Source: Lithospermum erythrorhizon (Eukaryota; Streptophyta; Magnoliopsida; Boraginales; Boraginaceae). From it: a DNA stretch of 64,000 nt. This document shows, piece after piece, positions 1 through 12,095 of this stretch. The notes under the pieces are model-generated. The model was not told where the DNA came from and ran no database searches. It worked only from the letters and a program-made list of their open reading frames with translations. A program made the translations under genes and the position numbers. The stretch is from positions 186,001-250,000 of the forward strand of contig JADFUC010002054.1 in assembly GCA_019722365.1 (NCBI GenBank), in the 5' to 3' direction. Each line of letters begins with the position of its first letter. Within the stretch, counting starts at the first letter, position 1.

Positions 1-2647
1 TGTAATGCAAGAGTAGCGGCCCGTTAAGAAAATAAGCAGAAATGAGAAATTATTAGTTTTTCATCAAATTGAAACCAACTAAATATTTTGTATTCTAAAT
101 GTGTATGTTTGGAGGTTAGTTGTCGGATTAAGTTAAAACGGGAAGAATCGAGCGAGTTTAAGGCCCGAATTTTCATCGGTTGAGCTTTAGGCTGACAAGA
201 ACTAAAGCCCTTAAGATAGTCCATTAAAGCAACCCAAGCCAAAAATCTGTTTCTTCCGCCCCCGCCGGCCGTGTAGCGGCCGAGACCCCTCCCATTTTTT
301 GATTTTTCATCTTGAAATTTCTCCACCGATTCCACGAGCTTTGGAGCTTAGACTTTTCGGAGGATTTCTCTACGTCATTCCGTCGTTTGAGACTTGGGGC
401 ATTAAGGACTAGCGTGAGATTGATTAGTAATCTGCTTGGTGGGGATTATCGCTCGTTTATTAATTTACTTATGTTTGGATATATTGAATTATGATAATAT
501 ATACGTAATTCTTTCCCGTTATTATTATTAATATAGTCAGATCATAACCTAATTCATGTATTGATTAGAGATGTGTTGAACTTTCCTGTTTGGTGGCAAT
601 CTGCGGTATGTGTTGTGTGAGTATTATCTATGTTGAAGCCAAGTGTATATCTCTACAATTAAAGTAGGTTTTGTCTGGTTTGGAGATATTATTGTGTGTG
701 ATATGGGAGATAGATTGTATTTTGCACATTGCATATGTTGGGATTGAGGAAAGGCGATGATTATATATTGAGGTGGCTGGAAAAGCCGTTATATATTGAT
801 GGGTGGCTTCAGGGAAAAATTTATTTATCTAATTGTAGGTTATTTGAGTCAGTTTAGCTTGTATGTATGTGTTGGCGTTCCTTGTTGTGTTCATTTACTT
901 GTGGGTATATGTATTTGGGAGTGAGTTATTTTACAGAAGTTAGTGTACCCAAGTTGAATGTCAGCGTAGTGCGTGTTTACGATGAAGTATACATTTAGTA
1001 TGTTGAAGATAAATGATGATGATTGCATGTAATATTGATATACTGCAATTACCCATTTGCTGTGATAGAACTAGGTATATATAGCAACATATATATAGAT
1101 AAGGTATGAGTAATGTATTTGTTCTTGTATGTTCATTCGGACAGATGAAAAGTTATCAGGGTGATCACCGTTTCCAGCAAACTGACCGAGCCCCGTTCTC
1201 TGCCAGTTGGCGGAGTCTCTGGGTAACTGAGTTGAAGTCTGCGGTGATTCCGTTTAGGTATTGGCGACAGTGTGCGGATCTCAGCCCAGTCCACTTGTTT
1301 CTATTGGTTTTGATCACTAGTTGTTTATTTTGGTTTGAAAATGTTGGAACTGTAAGGTACATTTGTGTTTTGGGTTTCTGTGATGTTATTTATGTTTGGG
1401 TTGACTAGAATGCCACGATGGTTAAAACTTAAATAGCGTTTTCGGTTTTCAAGCTATTTTTATTTCGTATCCAGGGTTTTGGGTTTTAAAGCAGTGTTTG
1501 TCAGCCATCGATTGGTGACTGTTGGATGCTCTGAGGTTGTTGATGGCGATTAGTAACCTCGGGCGTCTTTGGCCAGGTCGTCCCGTATGTAATAATGTTA
1601 TTATATATGTGTGTGTCGTTGTGGTTGATTAGTAAATAGTTGTCTATATATTATATATGGGGTGCTTGATACATTGAAATGTTATCTGACGTGTTTAAGT
1701 TTGGGTGAGATATACATATGATGTGGAGATTTATTGGTGGTTTTGTGGATATTGTATGATGTGCCTTGCGATAACTAGGCTATGCGGTTGATATTTCTAC
1801 GATAGCCTAAGGGCTACGGTCTGCGGTTGATGTGCTCTGATAGCCTAAGAGGCTGCAATATCTTGCGGTTGATGTGCTCACGATAGCCTTCCAAGAGTTA
1901 CGGATGCGGTTGATGTGCTACGATAACTTTAAGAGTATCTCTTGCGGTAGATATTGTCTGTACTACCGTAATGGGTAGATAAAACCCTTGTGTCGACGGA
2001 CACAAAATTCCACTGAAGATTGGAGGTATTCAGATGCTGGTGTGGTGGTAGCGGGCGAGGTGTATTTTGTTGGTCTTCGTTTGCTTGGTGTGAAACCTTC
2101 GAATGGCGATGCCTCTATTAGGGTGGTATAGACTCTAGACCGAATAGAGTTACTTTTGTATCTTTGGATGTTATTATTTGTGTATGTGATAGTTTATTGC
2201 ATTGGATTATTTGATATTATGATTGGGTAGTATTGAATTGATACAGTTATTTGAGAGGTGTATATTAAATTTTGAGATTATAGGAGCTTCGCCACATTTA
2301 GGGACCCCGAGGAATTTTGTAGTTGAGGCGTTCTTGTAACACCTTAACTGCGGCGAGGCCGGGTGTATAATTGTAGAATACCGGTTGGGTGCCTAGGATA
2401 TCTCAATGATCTTCGGTGTGTACACTTGTGTTATTGTCGAAGTATGTATTTAGAAAATATTGTATATGATTGTGCGATTGATGAAATTGTGAAGTTTAAT
2501 AATTGTTGTTGTAAGTAGATCACCATTTAGGCATAGTCACGCGTGCCTAGTTTTCTAACCGTTCTTTTGGATGCGCTTGGTGACTTTGGTGATCATGTTG
2601 ATGGCGAACAACACCGAGGCGCCCACGACTTTGAAGTGGTCGTTACG
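1..2647 (+). mobile_element. Gypsy-type LTR, plus sense, truncated by window start
   Basis: No gene is supported here. The stretch resembles the gypsy LTRs found later in the window: a segment near 345-410 resembles the solo LTR near 26.25 kb, a tandem array sits at 1783-1985, and a gtcgttac end near 2639-2646 is the reverse complement of the TGTAACGAC end seen at 21217 and 47891. No PBS or gag follows, so it may be a solo LTR or the last LTR of an element whose body lies outside the window. The short reading frames inside are not conserved proteins. The right boundary is uncertain; an alternative end lies near 2340. Confidence 0.45.
1783..1985 (+). repeat. Tandem array, about five ~40 bp units
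   Basis: Units start with tgcggttgat at about 1783, 1822, 1864, 1905 and 1943 and contain a gatagcct core. The spacing is 38-42 bp and the copies are imperfect. It lies about 660-860 bp from the presumed LTR 3' end, the zone where the other gypsy LTRs of this window also carry arrays. Confidence 0.7.
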
Positions 2648-3350
2648 TCGCTTTGTTGGACCACCTACCAATAGTGTAGGTAGGCTGGTTTAAAGCCAAT
2701 AAATTTATTAGCTCTGATCGTTGCGGATGCAGTGTTGTTAGAATCGTGTTCGGCGTGTGTTAGATTAGTGATTCGTTAACGTAGCGGACACTCTCTTAAT
2801 TAACGAGGGCCGATGCAGTCCATTACAGATTCAGATGGTTTCTACAAGAGAATAATATTTTTGGCTTGAGAAGGTGTGTTAGGATGAAGATGATAATGGA
2901 TTTAATGTAGTTTGTGATTTGGGCTTCGAATGTTGTAGAGATCGAAAAGTGAACAGAGGTATTGTCCATGCTTTTGTTGTCAGGTGAATGCAAAAATAAA
3001 TTGTCGTCATCGAGGAAAATAATGCCAAATGGCTGTTGGTAAAGAAAAATAGAAGGATTTCATATAAGGCTTCTAAGGGGTACTTTGAGCCATTTTCTAT
3101 GAGATGAGAGAAAGTTTGCTCACAGCGTGTTTGCTTTGAATCTCTTGCATTCGCGATGAATTAAATATCTCTAATTCTCTCTTACTGAATAAAATGGATG
3201 CATTTACTAATTCCACATTAAAACTCAGTTAGTTGTTCCTTTAATAATAAGGTCGTAATGGTGTCTTTGTGAAAAACATTATGTAGATATGTAACAAAAT
3301 AGAAAATCTTGTTGGTGTCGACCCCGTCACTTTACATGACTTGCACTAAT

Positions 3351-3520
3351 TAATTCCCAACAAAATCAAATTCCAAAATAAATAAACCCAAAAAATCTTC
3401 GCCTCCAACTTGTGATGGAATAATTTTGTTTAATTAGTTTGGAAAGCCAGTTTGTTGAAGTTGAAGGTGAAGATTTTTTCGGTTTATTTACTTTGGGGTT
3501 TGATTTTGTTAGGAATTGAT
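3351..3520. repeat. Foldback repeat with ~60 bp inverted arms
   Basis: The left arm (3351-3411) and right arm (3457-3520) are imperfect inverted copies; for example aaaaaatcttcgcctccaac pairs with gttgaaggtgaagatttttt. The loop is about 45 bp. Related sequence recurs at about 13140-13230 (left arm side) and at 24397-24450 plus 24965-25071 (loop and right arm, split by an insert), so it belongs to a dispersed family, probably a small non-autonomous transposon. The class is not determined. Confidence 0.65.
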
Positions 3521-4636
3521 TAGGAGATACGATTACATAGCTAATTTGATTGCCTCTCTCTACGGTCTTTTCTGCAGTTGAAATACGGTGGCTTCATTTT
3601 TGGATTAATATTTGTTTGGGAGATGGTGGTTGGTGTTTGTGGAGTAAGAAATCTATAATTTTTCTCTATGAGGGTGGTGGCAGTGGTTGTCATGGGGCCA
3701 GATGGTGAGAACAGTCAAATTGAGGCAATGCTCTAATGACACTAGGACTCTAAGAGGATGTTTGGCTAGTCAAAATCAACATGATTGATTTGACCAAACT
3801 ATTGTGTTTGGATATCAAGTTGGCTAACTTATGTGGAAATATCATTATACTTTTCCTAACTTTTTTATCTCAGCAAGTGGTTTGGCCAGTAACTTACTTC
3901 ATTATCACTCTATATTTTACAATGTAGAAAACGTGATATAAATAGACATACCACTTATAAGTTATTTTATAGTTCATACAACACATAAGCTTCCATTAAT
4001 ATTAATTGTTTTATTGACAATTATAAAGTTGATCACACATAAACTACCGTCATCCCTCACCATATTTACAGTAGAAAGCATTAGTATAAATGAACATATC
4101 CTTATAAGTTATTTTACAGGTTCATACAAGCATAAACTACCATTAGCCAAAACGTGTCGTTGTTTTATTAACATTTATAAGTTGAAGTGCACAACTTCAC
4201 TTATAAGTTTCGTTGTTACTTATAAGTATATCATACAGTTTTTTTTTTTAAATCTTAGCAAGCAGACTCCTATGATCCCATATTTTTAGAGGCTCCAAAA
4301 TATACTTTTGATTTATCATTATATTTATTTTGAAATGTATTTTTCTAATACTTTTAAATATAATTTTTATTTTATATTGAAAATTTGTTGTTAATATACA
4401 ATCGTGAAGATTTAGAAAATAAGGATAAAATATTGCGCATGAAGTAGCATACTATTAAGGGGTTAGTTTTTTTCAATTTCATTGGCTCCAACAATGCTGA
4501 TTTGGTCCCAGGTGGAGATGTTGACGGTGATGTAGACGGAGGTTAGGGAGGTGGTTTGTGGATGGTAGTTGGTGACTGAATGAGGTGGTTCGCCGAAGGA
4601 AGGAGGCTAGGGATGGTGGTTCCGGTGGGTTGTCTC

Positions 4637-4668
4637 TTTTATTTATTTATTTATTTATTTTTATTTTG
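4637..4668. repeat. (ATTT)n microsatellite
   Basis: About seven consecutive attt units followed by a t-rich tail. Confidence 0.85.
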
Positions 4669-4945
4669 TAATAAATTACCCTTATAAAAATGTCACATAT
4701 CTTGTACATGACCTACTTAACGTTATGTATAATAAATGATATAGTGAATGAACATAAGCTTTTAATTTAATCGGTGAAGGAGAGTGACCATTTAATTCGT
4801 AGGTGGTGAAAGAGATTATAAGCCCAAGCAATAAGTGACGTTAGGTCCTTTTACCCTTTTACATGTGACATTGCCTGAAGCGGTGGTGAGTAATCTCAAT
4901 AGCGGAAGGGAATTATTTTAGAATTGGCATCGGTGATAAATTTTT

Positions 4946-4951
4946 TTTATT
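4946..4951 (-). terminator. Candidate polyadenylation signal of the P450 gene
   Basis: AATAAA on the minus strand about 300 bp after the stop codon. Position and hexamer fit, but the region is AT-rich and such hexamers occur by chance. Confidence 0.2.
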
Positions 4952-5249
4952 GAATTCCTTGGCAATGTGGCCCTTATTCAGGAATTAGAGTATGAATTTT
5001 TAATTATATTAAATCTAAATTACAAATTATGTCATTGAAGGATAATGTAATTGTTCCAGTCAAACATAGCACAAATTAAGAGTTAAACACCCACAAGACT
5101 ACAATTGCAAAAACTGGAGCTACATTTGTAAAATAAAATCCATCATGTACTAGTACATTTTCTTATAAGATGTACTAGTTATTACATAATATAGAGTAGA
5201 TACGTTTCAAGTATTCTCAATAATTTTGTGCTCCACCAACAAATATAAG

Positions 5250-5873
5250 TCAAACAGGGATAGGGACAACAAATAAAGGAAGAGCCTTTTGCACCGTGAT
5301 ACCAAATTTGTCTTCCATATCTAGCAATGGAGGTTTATTATTATGATCACTACCTCCATCATTAAGTTTCCAATCAAATGAATTCACCAACGATCCTAAC
5401 ATAAGTGGCACAATCCTTATTGCTAATGATAAACCTGGACAAATTCTTCGTCCCGCACCAAAAGGTATTAACTCAAAATCAAGTCCTTTCACATCAATAT
5501 CCGAATTCAAGAATCTTTCAGGATTGAATTCTAATGGATCCTCCCATATGGATGGGTCACGTCCAATAGCCCATACATTGACTAGTACTTGAGATCCGTT
5601 TGGGACTGTGTATCCACATATATGCACATTGTTTTGATCAACTCTTCTAGGAATCAAGAATGGGACTGGCGGATGTAGCCTCCAAGTTTCTTTGATGATA
5701 CACTGTAAGTAAGGCAAACGAATTAGATCATCCTCATCTACTGGGTTCCCTTTGCCAACTACTTTTTCCAACTCCTTCTTCGCTTTCGTCATAATTTCAG
5801 GTTTCTTGAGCATTTCAGTCATTGCCCATTCCAATGTGCTCGAAGTTGTATCAGTTCCGGCGGCAAAAAGATC
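5250..5873 (-). CDS. CYP76B-like: Cytochrome P450, CYP76B-like (geraniol 8-hydroxylase-like), exon 2
   Basis: This exon encodes the C-terminal 207 residues (298-504). It opens with DLFAAGTDTTSS, the I-helix oxygen-activation motif (A/G)GxDT. It also has the K-helix E359-x-x-R362 in KETWRLHPP, the PERF motif at 415-418, and the haem loop PFGAGRRICPG with ligand Cys442. The stop is TGA at 5252-5250. The exon starts after a TTGCAG acceptor (AG at 5875-5874), in phase 0, where plant A-type P450s have their conserved intron. The CYP76B group holds ER-bound monooxygenases that need a P450 reductase; characterised members hydroxylate geraniol at C8 in iridoid biosynthesis. Family is firm; subfamily and substrate are inference, since other CYP76 enzymes act on other terpenes. 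No stop or frameshift interrupts it. Confidence 0.9.
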   Translation of the reverse strand, partial: DLFAAGTDTTSSTLEWAMTEMLKKPEIMTKAKKELEKVVGKGNPVDEDDLIRLPYLQCIIKETWRLHPPVPFLIPRRVDQNNVHICGYTVPNGSQVLVNVWAIGRDPSIWEDPLEFNPERFLNSDIDVKGLDFELIPFGAGRRICPGLSLAIRIVPLMLGSLVNSFDWKLNDGGSDHNNKPPLLDMEDKFGITVQKALPLFVVPIPV

Positions 5874-6410
5874 CTGCAATCAAGAGATTTTAATTATGAC
5901 CCATTACGTTGATGGAAAATTACCATTTCTTTTATCATCCTCTAATCAATTGTATTGAAAACCATTTTTAAAATAAATAATCAATTACTTTTAAAGTAGT
6001 AATTAATGATATTTTTTGGGCAAAAGGCGGGGATGAATATTTATGTTTTTTTATGTGAGTCTATCTTGAGGTTAAATTCTGGTAGAGAGAATTTTACTGC
6101 GTCTTATAGGACCTCAGGACTTTCGGTCTTTGCTCTTAGCGACTTTCTATACGAATTGAAAATTTTCGGTGATGATTATGTATACTTGGTGTAATATCCA
6201 AGTGAAGATGGTGTTCGTCTTCTTGTTGTTTCAGAGAAAACCAGTTGTTCTTTTTGGAGGCAGACTGCCATTCTTTAGTTTAAAACCCAATTAAAGTTTG
6301 ATAACGTATGTAATTTGTAATTCATATCGTTAGTGAAAAAAAAGATAGAAAAACATGTTTGGTATATATAGTTCCGTCGATGATTGTGTTTCGGAGTCTC
6401 TATCGTCACT

Positions 6411-6530
6411 TATGTTTGGTTTATGGTCGCATCGATCGCTTGTATGTTTCAAAAGGTCCCGATCGATCCTTTATGTTCAAAAAGGTCACGTCGATCAGCG
6501 ACTTTATGTTTAATCGATCTCGGTTGAGGC
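6411..6530. repeat. ~31 bp tandem repeat in the P450 intron
   Basis: Imperfect units begin with tatgttt/tatgttc at about 6411, 6443, 6472 and 6504, each followed by a ggtc...cgatcgatc-like core. Spacing is 29-32 bp. The 85-residue frame across it is a by-product of the repeat, not a gene. Confidence 0.55.
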
Positions 6531-6734
6531 CTTACGCTAAATCCTATGTTAAGAGATTGGTAAGTATTCTTCTTAAAATTTTAGACGCATTTTACACTAA
6601 GTTCCAAAAAAATTGAAAATTAAATTGAAACCATACACAAAACAATTAACATGTTGGAAAATAATCTTTTGTTTCATTTTTATTTTACACTGTAATTGGG
6701 TACTATAGTCTTTATTCTTGATCGTATTCGATGG

Positions 6735-7935
6735 AATATGGTCAGAGCCCGGTGCGGGCGGACCAATCACGGGACCGGATCGGTAGTCTACCGCATAAAT
6801 TTTCGAAAGGAATCGGTCCAGGATGAATACTTTCGGTTCGGTTTTTGGTTGAGGGGTAGCTCTTAAAAATCAAAAAAAAAACCAAAACAACCTTTTACCC
6901 GTTTCGTGGTTGTTTAACGTTCTTGATATGTTTAGACTATCTCTGTCTTTGTTATAGTTTGAAGCTTAAAATGGTAGGAAGAAGGATTTGGCATATTTAT
7001 TATTTGATTGTTTGGCGTATTGAGTATACTTATAGAAAATAGAAAGAGGGAATGAGAGCTGAGAGTGATGCATGTTTGTGTTGTTAGAATCAGTTGAAAG
7101 GATTGAGCAGCCTTACGATTCAAGGACCGGACCGGCCAACCATATCGGATATTTTTTTGGAACGGAAACCGTTTGAAACACTTACGGGTGGATACAGTCC
7201 CTATTGCGGACCCGTTCGGTGGATCGATGAGGCCTCGGCCAAAAATTCTAAATCAACTAATTCAACATAAATTATAAATAGTTTGTCATTATACGACAAT
7301 AAAATTAAGAAACCACCTTTGATTTTGAAAAAAATAAATCAAATTCTAAAAAGAAATGAAATCAATACTTAAAACGACAATTTGAAAATGAATTCAAGAA
7401 ATCATCAGTCTGAACCTCGATTGAATTAAATATAACAATTGGCTCCGGATTTGTCAAAAGAAATCATCATTGCCTTCTAATAGGTGGAAGCAATTAAAAT
7501 CAACCAAATTTGAATAAACAAAACTTTTTTAGTGCCAACAAACAAAGCTCAAGTTCACATCATTGCATCATAGTATCTTTAATGATAAGAGCTGAGAAGA
7601 TAGAAGTAGAGTCTCTTGTATGAAACTATCTCGGTGAGGGACTACGGAGGCTCGAGGCGTGAAATATATATAAGTACTTTATGAAACCTAATGGCAGATA
7701 TATACCCACCGGTGGGTGGTTTTCTCTTGTTCGGTCGGTTCTTGAATATCGGCCCAAGTGTTCGGACGGATAGGTAGCATAATGGATGGATACAGGATGG
7801 ATAAAAGCGGGTCATTTTTAGGGTGGGCAGCGGTTTATCGGCTTTTGTCCTGGTTGTGTTAGAAGAAGAAGAAATGGAAAAACTAAGTCTAACAGTTAAT
7901 GGGGGGTGGCGGGCGGCTAAGTAGAGGCGGGGTTG
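6735..7935. mobile_element. Possible hAT-like element remnant in the intron
   Basis: This block is richer in GC than the rest of the intron and is studded with variants of ggaccggaccgg and cggttcggtt in both orientations (for example near 6760, 7120, 7200 and 7725). Such subterminal motifs are common in plant hAT transposons. It opens near cagagcccggtgcggg at 6744, which looks like a hAT-type terminus. I found no matching inverted end, target duplication or transposase, so the class is a guess. Confidence 0.25.
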
Positions 7936-8393
7936 TTTTATATTCCAGTGTCAGCTAGTTTCGGTCGGATAAATGTCGGTCCAAAGGACGAGGGATGGGT
8001 TCCACCATGGATAGTCGATATGGTTATCTCAGATGGATAAAATGATTTTGGGTATGTTAGAAAGACTGTTTTCCTAAATATAAAATTAAAGTAAAAATTA
8101 AAGGTTATATTTGAGCATGTTGAAATGGAATGAGATATAATGGAATGAAATGACACATTTGATTCAATGACGCGTAGTTTGGTATTTAAATCTTGTTGAT
8201 TTAAATTCCTTGGAAATAAAACTTTACGTATGGAGGTGTTAACCGTTACGATATGATGGTATTAGCATTATCTGAAAGGTAATGAAATATAGTTAATATT
8301 ATAAATATATACTCTATACAATAATAATAACTATATATTATATGTAATATAATATTATGTATATTCCTTTGCTATTAATATGATATATATAAA

Positions 8394-8412
8394 ATATATA
8401 TATATATATATA
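8394..8412. repeat. (AT)n microsatellite
   Basis: Uninterrupted at repeats within a very AT-rich part of the intron. Similar short runs lie near 9103-9119 and 10388-10405. Confidence 0.8.
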
Positions 8413-9683
8413 AATTTTTTAATTTTCTATATAATTAATTAATCAATATGTATTATATATTTAATAAATTAAGTGGAAAAACTATTTTATAATAGAATAT
8501 AAAATATTATAATGTTACCAAATAAAATATATTAGTATTCCCAAAATATTAATATACTTTACCATAATATCGATTATCTTCAAAATCTATAATTCTAATA
8601 ATATATAACATCAATTTCTCTTTGAATTTTTTGAAAGAGTATATTTCATAATATTGCTTTAAAACTAAGTTAATATATTATTGCTATATATCGCACTTTG
8701 AAATTACTACTAATTATTTAAAGCCTACACTTGAAATGAATATAATAAAATTATGTTATACGATTATTTTATATAAAAATGTATAATTAATAATTCTATT
8801 ACTTTAATATATGTTTATATTATTTATTCTTATTATATCTGAGAAAATAATAAGCTAAATTATTTCATTTAAAATTGTCATGCAAACAATGTAATTGAAT
8901 TATTTAGCTAATTTTTTCTGTAATTATCAATTAATTCGATTATATTGGTCGTTCATGTCTAAACCAATTACTAACTATTTTCATAGGTAGAAGATGCAAA
9001 TGTTGTTAGTGAATAACTATAAACAATAATGAGATTACTTTATGTTTTGTGGGGCCGAGAATTTGGTCTTATAAACTAGATCTCATTAAATACAAACTAT
9101 GAAAATATATATATATATACTCAATATCTTGCATCTCAACACTATAATTGTGTTTTTAATTTTTTTCCTTCATTTATTGAGAAAAATAGTTCTATATATT
9201 GTATAGTGGTCTTAACTTAGAAGGCTTTTTCTTTTTGACAATGATACATTTGTCAGAGTGATTTGATTGGGAATTATATTTGTAAACTGTGACTCATCAG
9301 AGGAGGTGAACAGAAAGCTTTGACATTCATAACTCATGTCACTGATCACCAAAATTACATTATTGATTGCCAATATCTATCATTGTTTATTTTTGGTCTA
9401 TTCTAATATAACATCTGATCAAACAACAACCAAAACTAATTACTGAAATTATTTGGACATGTATTTGTTAAGTGTAGTATTGTATGAGTTACTGCTTTAA
9501 ATGATTGATAATAGATCTTATAAAGTGATGCAGGAGGAACCTGACTTCGATGTGGGGCGTGTGACATTAGGAGGGCCTTGTGCATTTTTTTGATGTGGTG
9601 ACAGTGCTTGCAGCTCTCTCTCATTCTCGCCAGTGGGTATTTGGAATTGGAATGTGAATGCAAATCTTCGTCATCACAGGGTT

Positions 9684-9697
9684 GGGCTCTCATACCA
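9684..9697 (-). mobile_element. PBS-like site of an LTR/TRIM remnant
   Basis: The minus strand reads TGGTATGAGAGCCC, one mismatch from the initiator-Met tRNA primer-binding sequence TGGTATCAGAGCC used by many plant LTR elements. The 85-residue minus-strand frame downstream (9436-9693) would be the internal region. I could not delimit paired LTRs. Confidence 0.35.
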
Positions 9698-10625
9698 TAT
9701 TAAAAAATGGTATCCACAAAAGTATGGCCCTCAAGGTCATCTGCCTCATACACATTTATTATAATAATCAGAGTAAAATTATTACCTAATTTCTTCCCCA
9801 GTTTTTATTTTCCTTCTTCCGCCGATGCCAACAATTCCAAATTCAAGTTTGTTGATACTATTACTTTTGGATGATTTCAAGACAACAACTCCATCAAGTT
9901 CAAAGTTTTCAATTCGAGCCTTCAATGTCGGCTCAAATTGCGGGAGATTATTAGAGATATTATTAGATATTGTTGATATTATTATTGTATTAGATATATT
10001 ATTATGATTTGATATAGGCCTATTAAGCAGTATATTATTAGTTAAAATAATATTGTGTAGATTGATAAGTGTATGATTAATTAGTATTTTATAAATCAGA
10101 GAGTATTACATCTATAAATAGCTCAAGATCGTCATTATTAGGTAGTACATAACAATCTTCTCATATTCTTCCTCTATTCTCATATTATTCTATAAGTATT
10201 TCTATCAAGAGTGTTCTGGTTTGTTTTTGTCTTCAATAACTGAATTAAGAGAAGAAAGCTAATCCTTAAATCGAAATTGTTCAAACTAGTTCTACTATAA
10301 ATGATATAATAAAATCATCATATTCAGAATTTGTTGTTGTAAATGTTTTTTTAACGATTATTATACATATATGATATATATGTACTAAATATATATATAT
10401 ATAATATGTATATATATAATAATATATATAAAATTTATCAATTGATTTATCTTAAATAAAATTAGATTTATGATTTATCAATTTTGCGACAAAATCTAAT
10501 ACTACTAGTCTACTACGGAGTATTATTTTTATGATAAATTGAGTACTGTATATTTGTTAATAACTTAATCTAAATCAAACTTAATATATATGATATTTGA
10601 AAGGAGATGTATGTTAATTACAAAC

Positions 10626-11516
10626 CAGGCAAGTATGTTGTATCAGGCGCTTGTCCATTTGTTGAGGGTAATCTTCAACTCTACATGCATTGAGAAGAAC
10701 ATCCAACACATCATCACTCACACTACTTTGAGATCTTTTTTGTTCCAAACGCTCTTCTATCAACCTACCAAAAAGCTCAAGAATCTCACCAAAATAACCC
10801 TCCAAACGATGCCGAATCCTCATGGGATCAAACTTTTCAAGAAATGGGAAATAATCCACCAAATTTGGCTTCCCAGCTTCCACCATAATATTCCAAACCA
10901 ATTCCTTAAACTCTTTTACAGAATCCGAAAACGGATCAGTTAGATCCTTTGAGAAAATGGTGTTTGCCAACAAGTTCAATGATGTCCTAAATGCAGCCTG
11001 GCCTATATCAATTGCTTCACCCAACAAACTTTTTCTTCTGCAATATTCAACCAATTCTTCAATCTTTTTAGACCGAAGATTCTTGCCGAAATCAAGTTTG
11101 TTGTTTGAAAAGATGTTGGTATTCATGATTCTACGAATATTTCTCCAATTGGAAGAGATTGGAAGAAATACAACAGAGTGGATATGGTGATCTTGAGCTT
11201 TTACAGAAGCCGGGGTTGCTCTATTTGTGGAGAAAACCAAATCTTGTTTTTGAAGGGCTTCTCTGGCTATTTCAGCTGAAGAAATAACTATAACATCTTT
11301 TTGGCCTAGTTTTAGACACATAATTGGACCATAAATTTGGAAAAGATTGAATAAAGATTTGTGGGGTAATTTTCCAAGCAAGTGAAGACTGCCGAAAATG
11401 GGTAAGGGGGATGGACCTGGTGGAAGGTTTTTTCTACTTCTTCTTGATATTGTATAGAAGAAATGGAGGAAGGTGGAGGCAAAGATGAAGGAGAATAGAA
11501 TGATTAGATAGTCCAT
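10626..11516 (-). CDS. CYP76B-like: Cytochrome P450, CYP76B-like (geraniol 8-hydroxylase-like), exon 1
   Basis: This exon encodes residues 1-297. It has a hydrophobic ER signal-anchor (about residues 3-23), a basic linker RRSRKN, the proline hinge PPGPSPLP (32-39) and the C-helix W124-x-x-x-R128. Stretches such as GSLHLLG, FSKDLTDPFSDS and NIMVEAGKPNLVDYFP look typical of CYP76B enzymes. I chose the ATG at 11516-11514, where MDYL starts the membrane anchor; the frame runs seven codons further upstream but with no ATG. With exon 2 the protein is 504 residues, the normal size. The residues before the intron, IQHTCL, are a little unusual where relatives have more leucines. No disruption is visible, so I expect a functional gene, with the long intron as its oddest trait. 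Confidence 0.9.
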
Positions 11517-11555
11517 GGCTTTTCTATTGTTGTACAATAAAAGAACTTCGTGTCG

Positions 11556-11570
11556 ATCAATATAAAGATG
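11556..11570 (-). promoter_or_regulatory. Weak TATA-like element of the P450 gene
   Basis: The minus strand reads catctttatattgat about 45 bp before the ATG. Another TATA-like run lies near 11625-11640. In sequence this AT-rich neither is decisive. Confidence 0.2.
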
Positions 11571-11604
11571 CTAGATTATTGATTATCTCTAATATTTAAT
11601 TTCA

Positions 11605-12095
11605 TGTCAAAAGTATATTGAAAATATAAAATATAAATTATTAGAGTTATGAAATTGATTGGTTGGTAATTTAGTAAGAAAAAATAGTCAAAAAATATAT
11701 TGAAATGTAAAAATATAATTTTTTATATTAAAAAAACAAGTATTTTGAAACAAAAAATTCAAACACAAATAAAAAGAAACCAGGAAGAATTATTTATTGT
11801 TTAAGAAATACAATCATAGATTAATTAGAACTAATTAACTCCTAAAATATCAGAAGTCACAACTTAAAACTCCATTCGGGTTTTTTTTATTTGTCGTTCT
11901 AGACATTTTCACATAAATTAAGGAAAAGTAAATGTAGTCAAAAAGTACATTGAAAATGTAGTATGATAATTATTAAAATTATATCATTGGTTGGTTGATA
12001 ATTTCATAAGAAAAAATATTCAAAACGTACATTAAAAATGTAGAAGTACAATTTTTTTATGTTACAATGACAAATATTTTGAAACAAAAAAGTTA
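11605..12095. repeat. Promoter-side direct duplication of a ~158 bp unit
   Basis: Two imperfect copies, about 11605-11762 and 11938-12095, share an ordered series of motifs: tcaaaa-gta-attgaaaat, then attggttggt, then taagaaaaaata, then tattttgaaacaaaaaa. They are separated by about 175 bp and lie 90-580 bp upstream of the P450 start codon, so they may fall in its promoter. No effect on expression can be read from sequence. Confidence 0.6.

Larger units (their letters stand above)
2648..5249. other. Non-coding 3' flank of the P450 gene
   Basis: I find no conserved coding sequence. It holds a foldback repeat (3351-3520), a short (ATTT)n run (4637-4668) and AT-rich sequence. The 91-residue frame at 4014-4289 is low-complexity, matches no family I know and is rejected. 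Confidence 0.5.
5874..10625 (-). other. Single 4.75 kb intron of the CYP76 gene
   Basis: The donor is CTG|GTTTGT (GT at 10625-10624) and the acceptor TTGCAG|GAT. Joining the exons gives the expected ...IQHTCL|DLFAAGT junction in phase 0. From general knowledge of the family this intron is usually far shorter. The intron holds a ~31 bp tandem repeat (6411-6530), a GC-richer ggaccgg-rich block (6735-7935), a very AT-rich zone (about 8280-8950) with (AT)n runs, and a PBS-like site (9684-9697). No second gene is visible inside it. Confidence 0.8.

Noticed and set aside
10590..10943. 117-codon plus-strand frame inside P450 exon 1
   Set aside because: Antisense to a well-supported P450 exon.
5250..11516. 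Possibility that the two P450 exons are two separate truncated genes
   Set aside because: The splice sites are canonical, phase 0 and at the conserved family position, and the joined protein has normal length with all motifs once.
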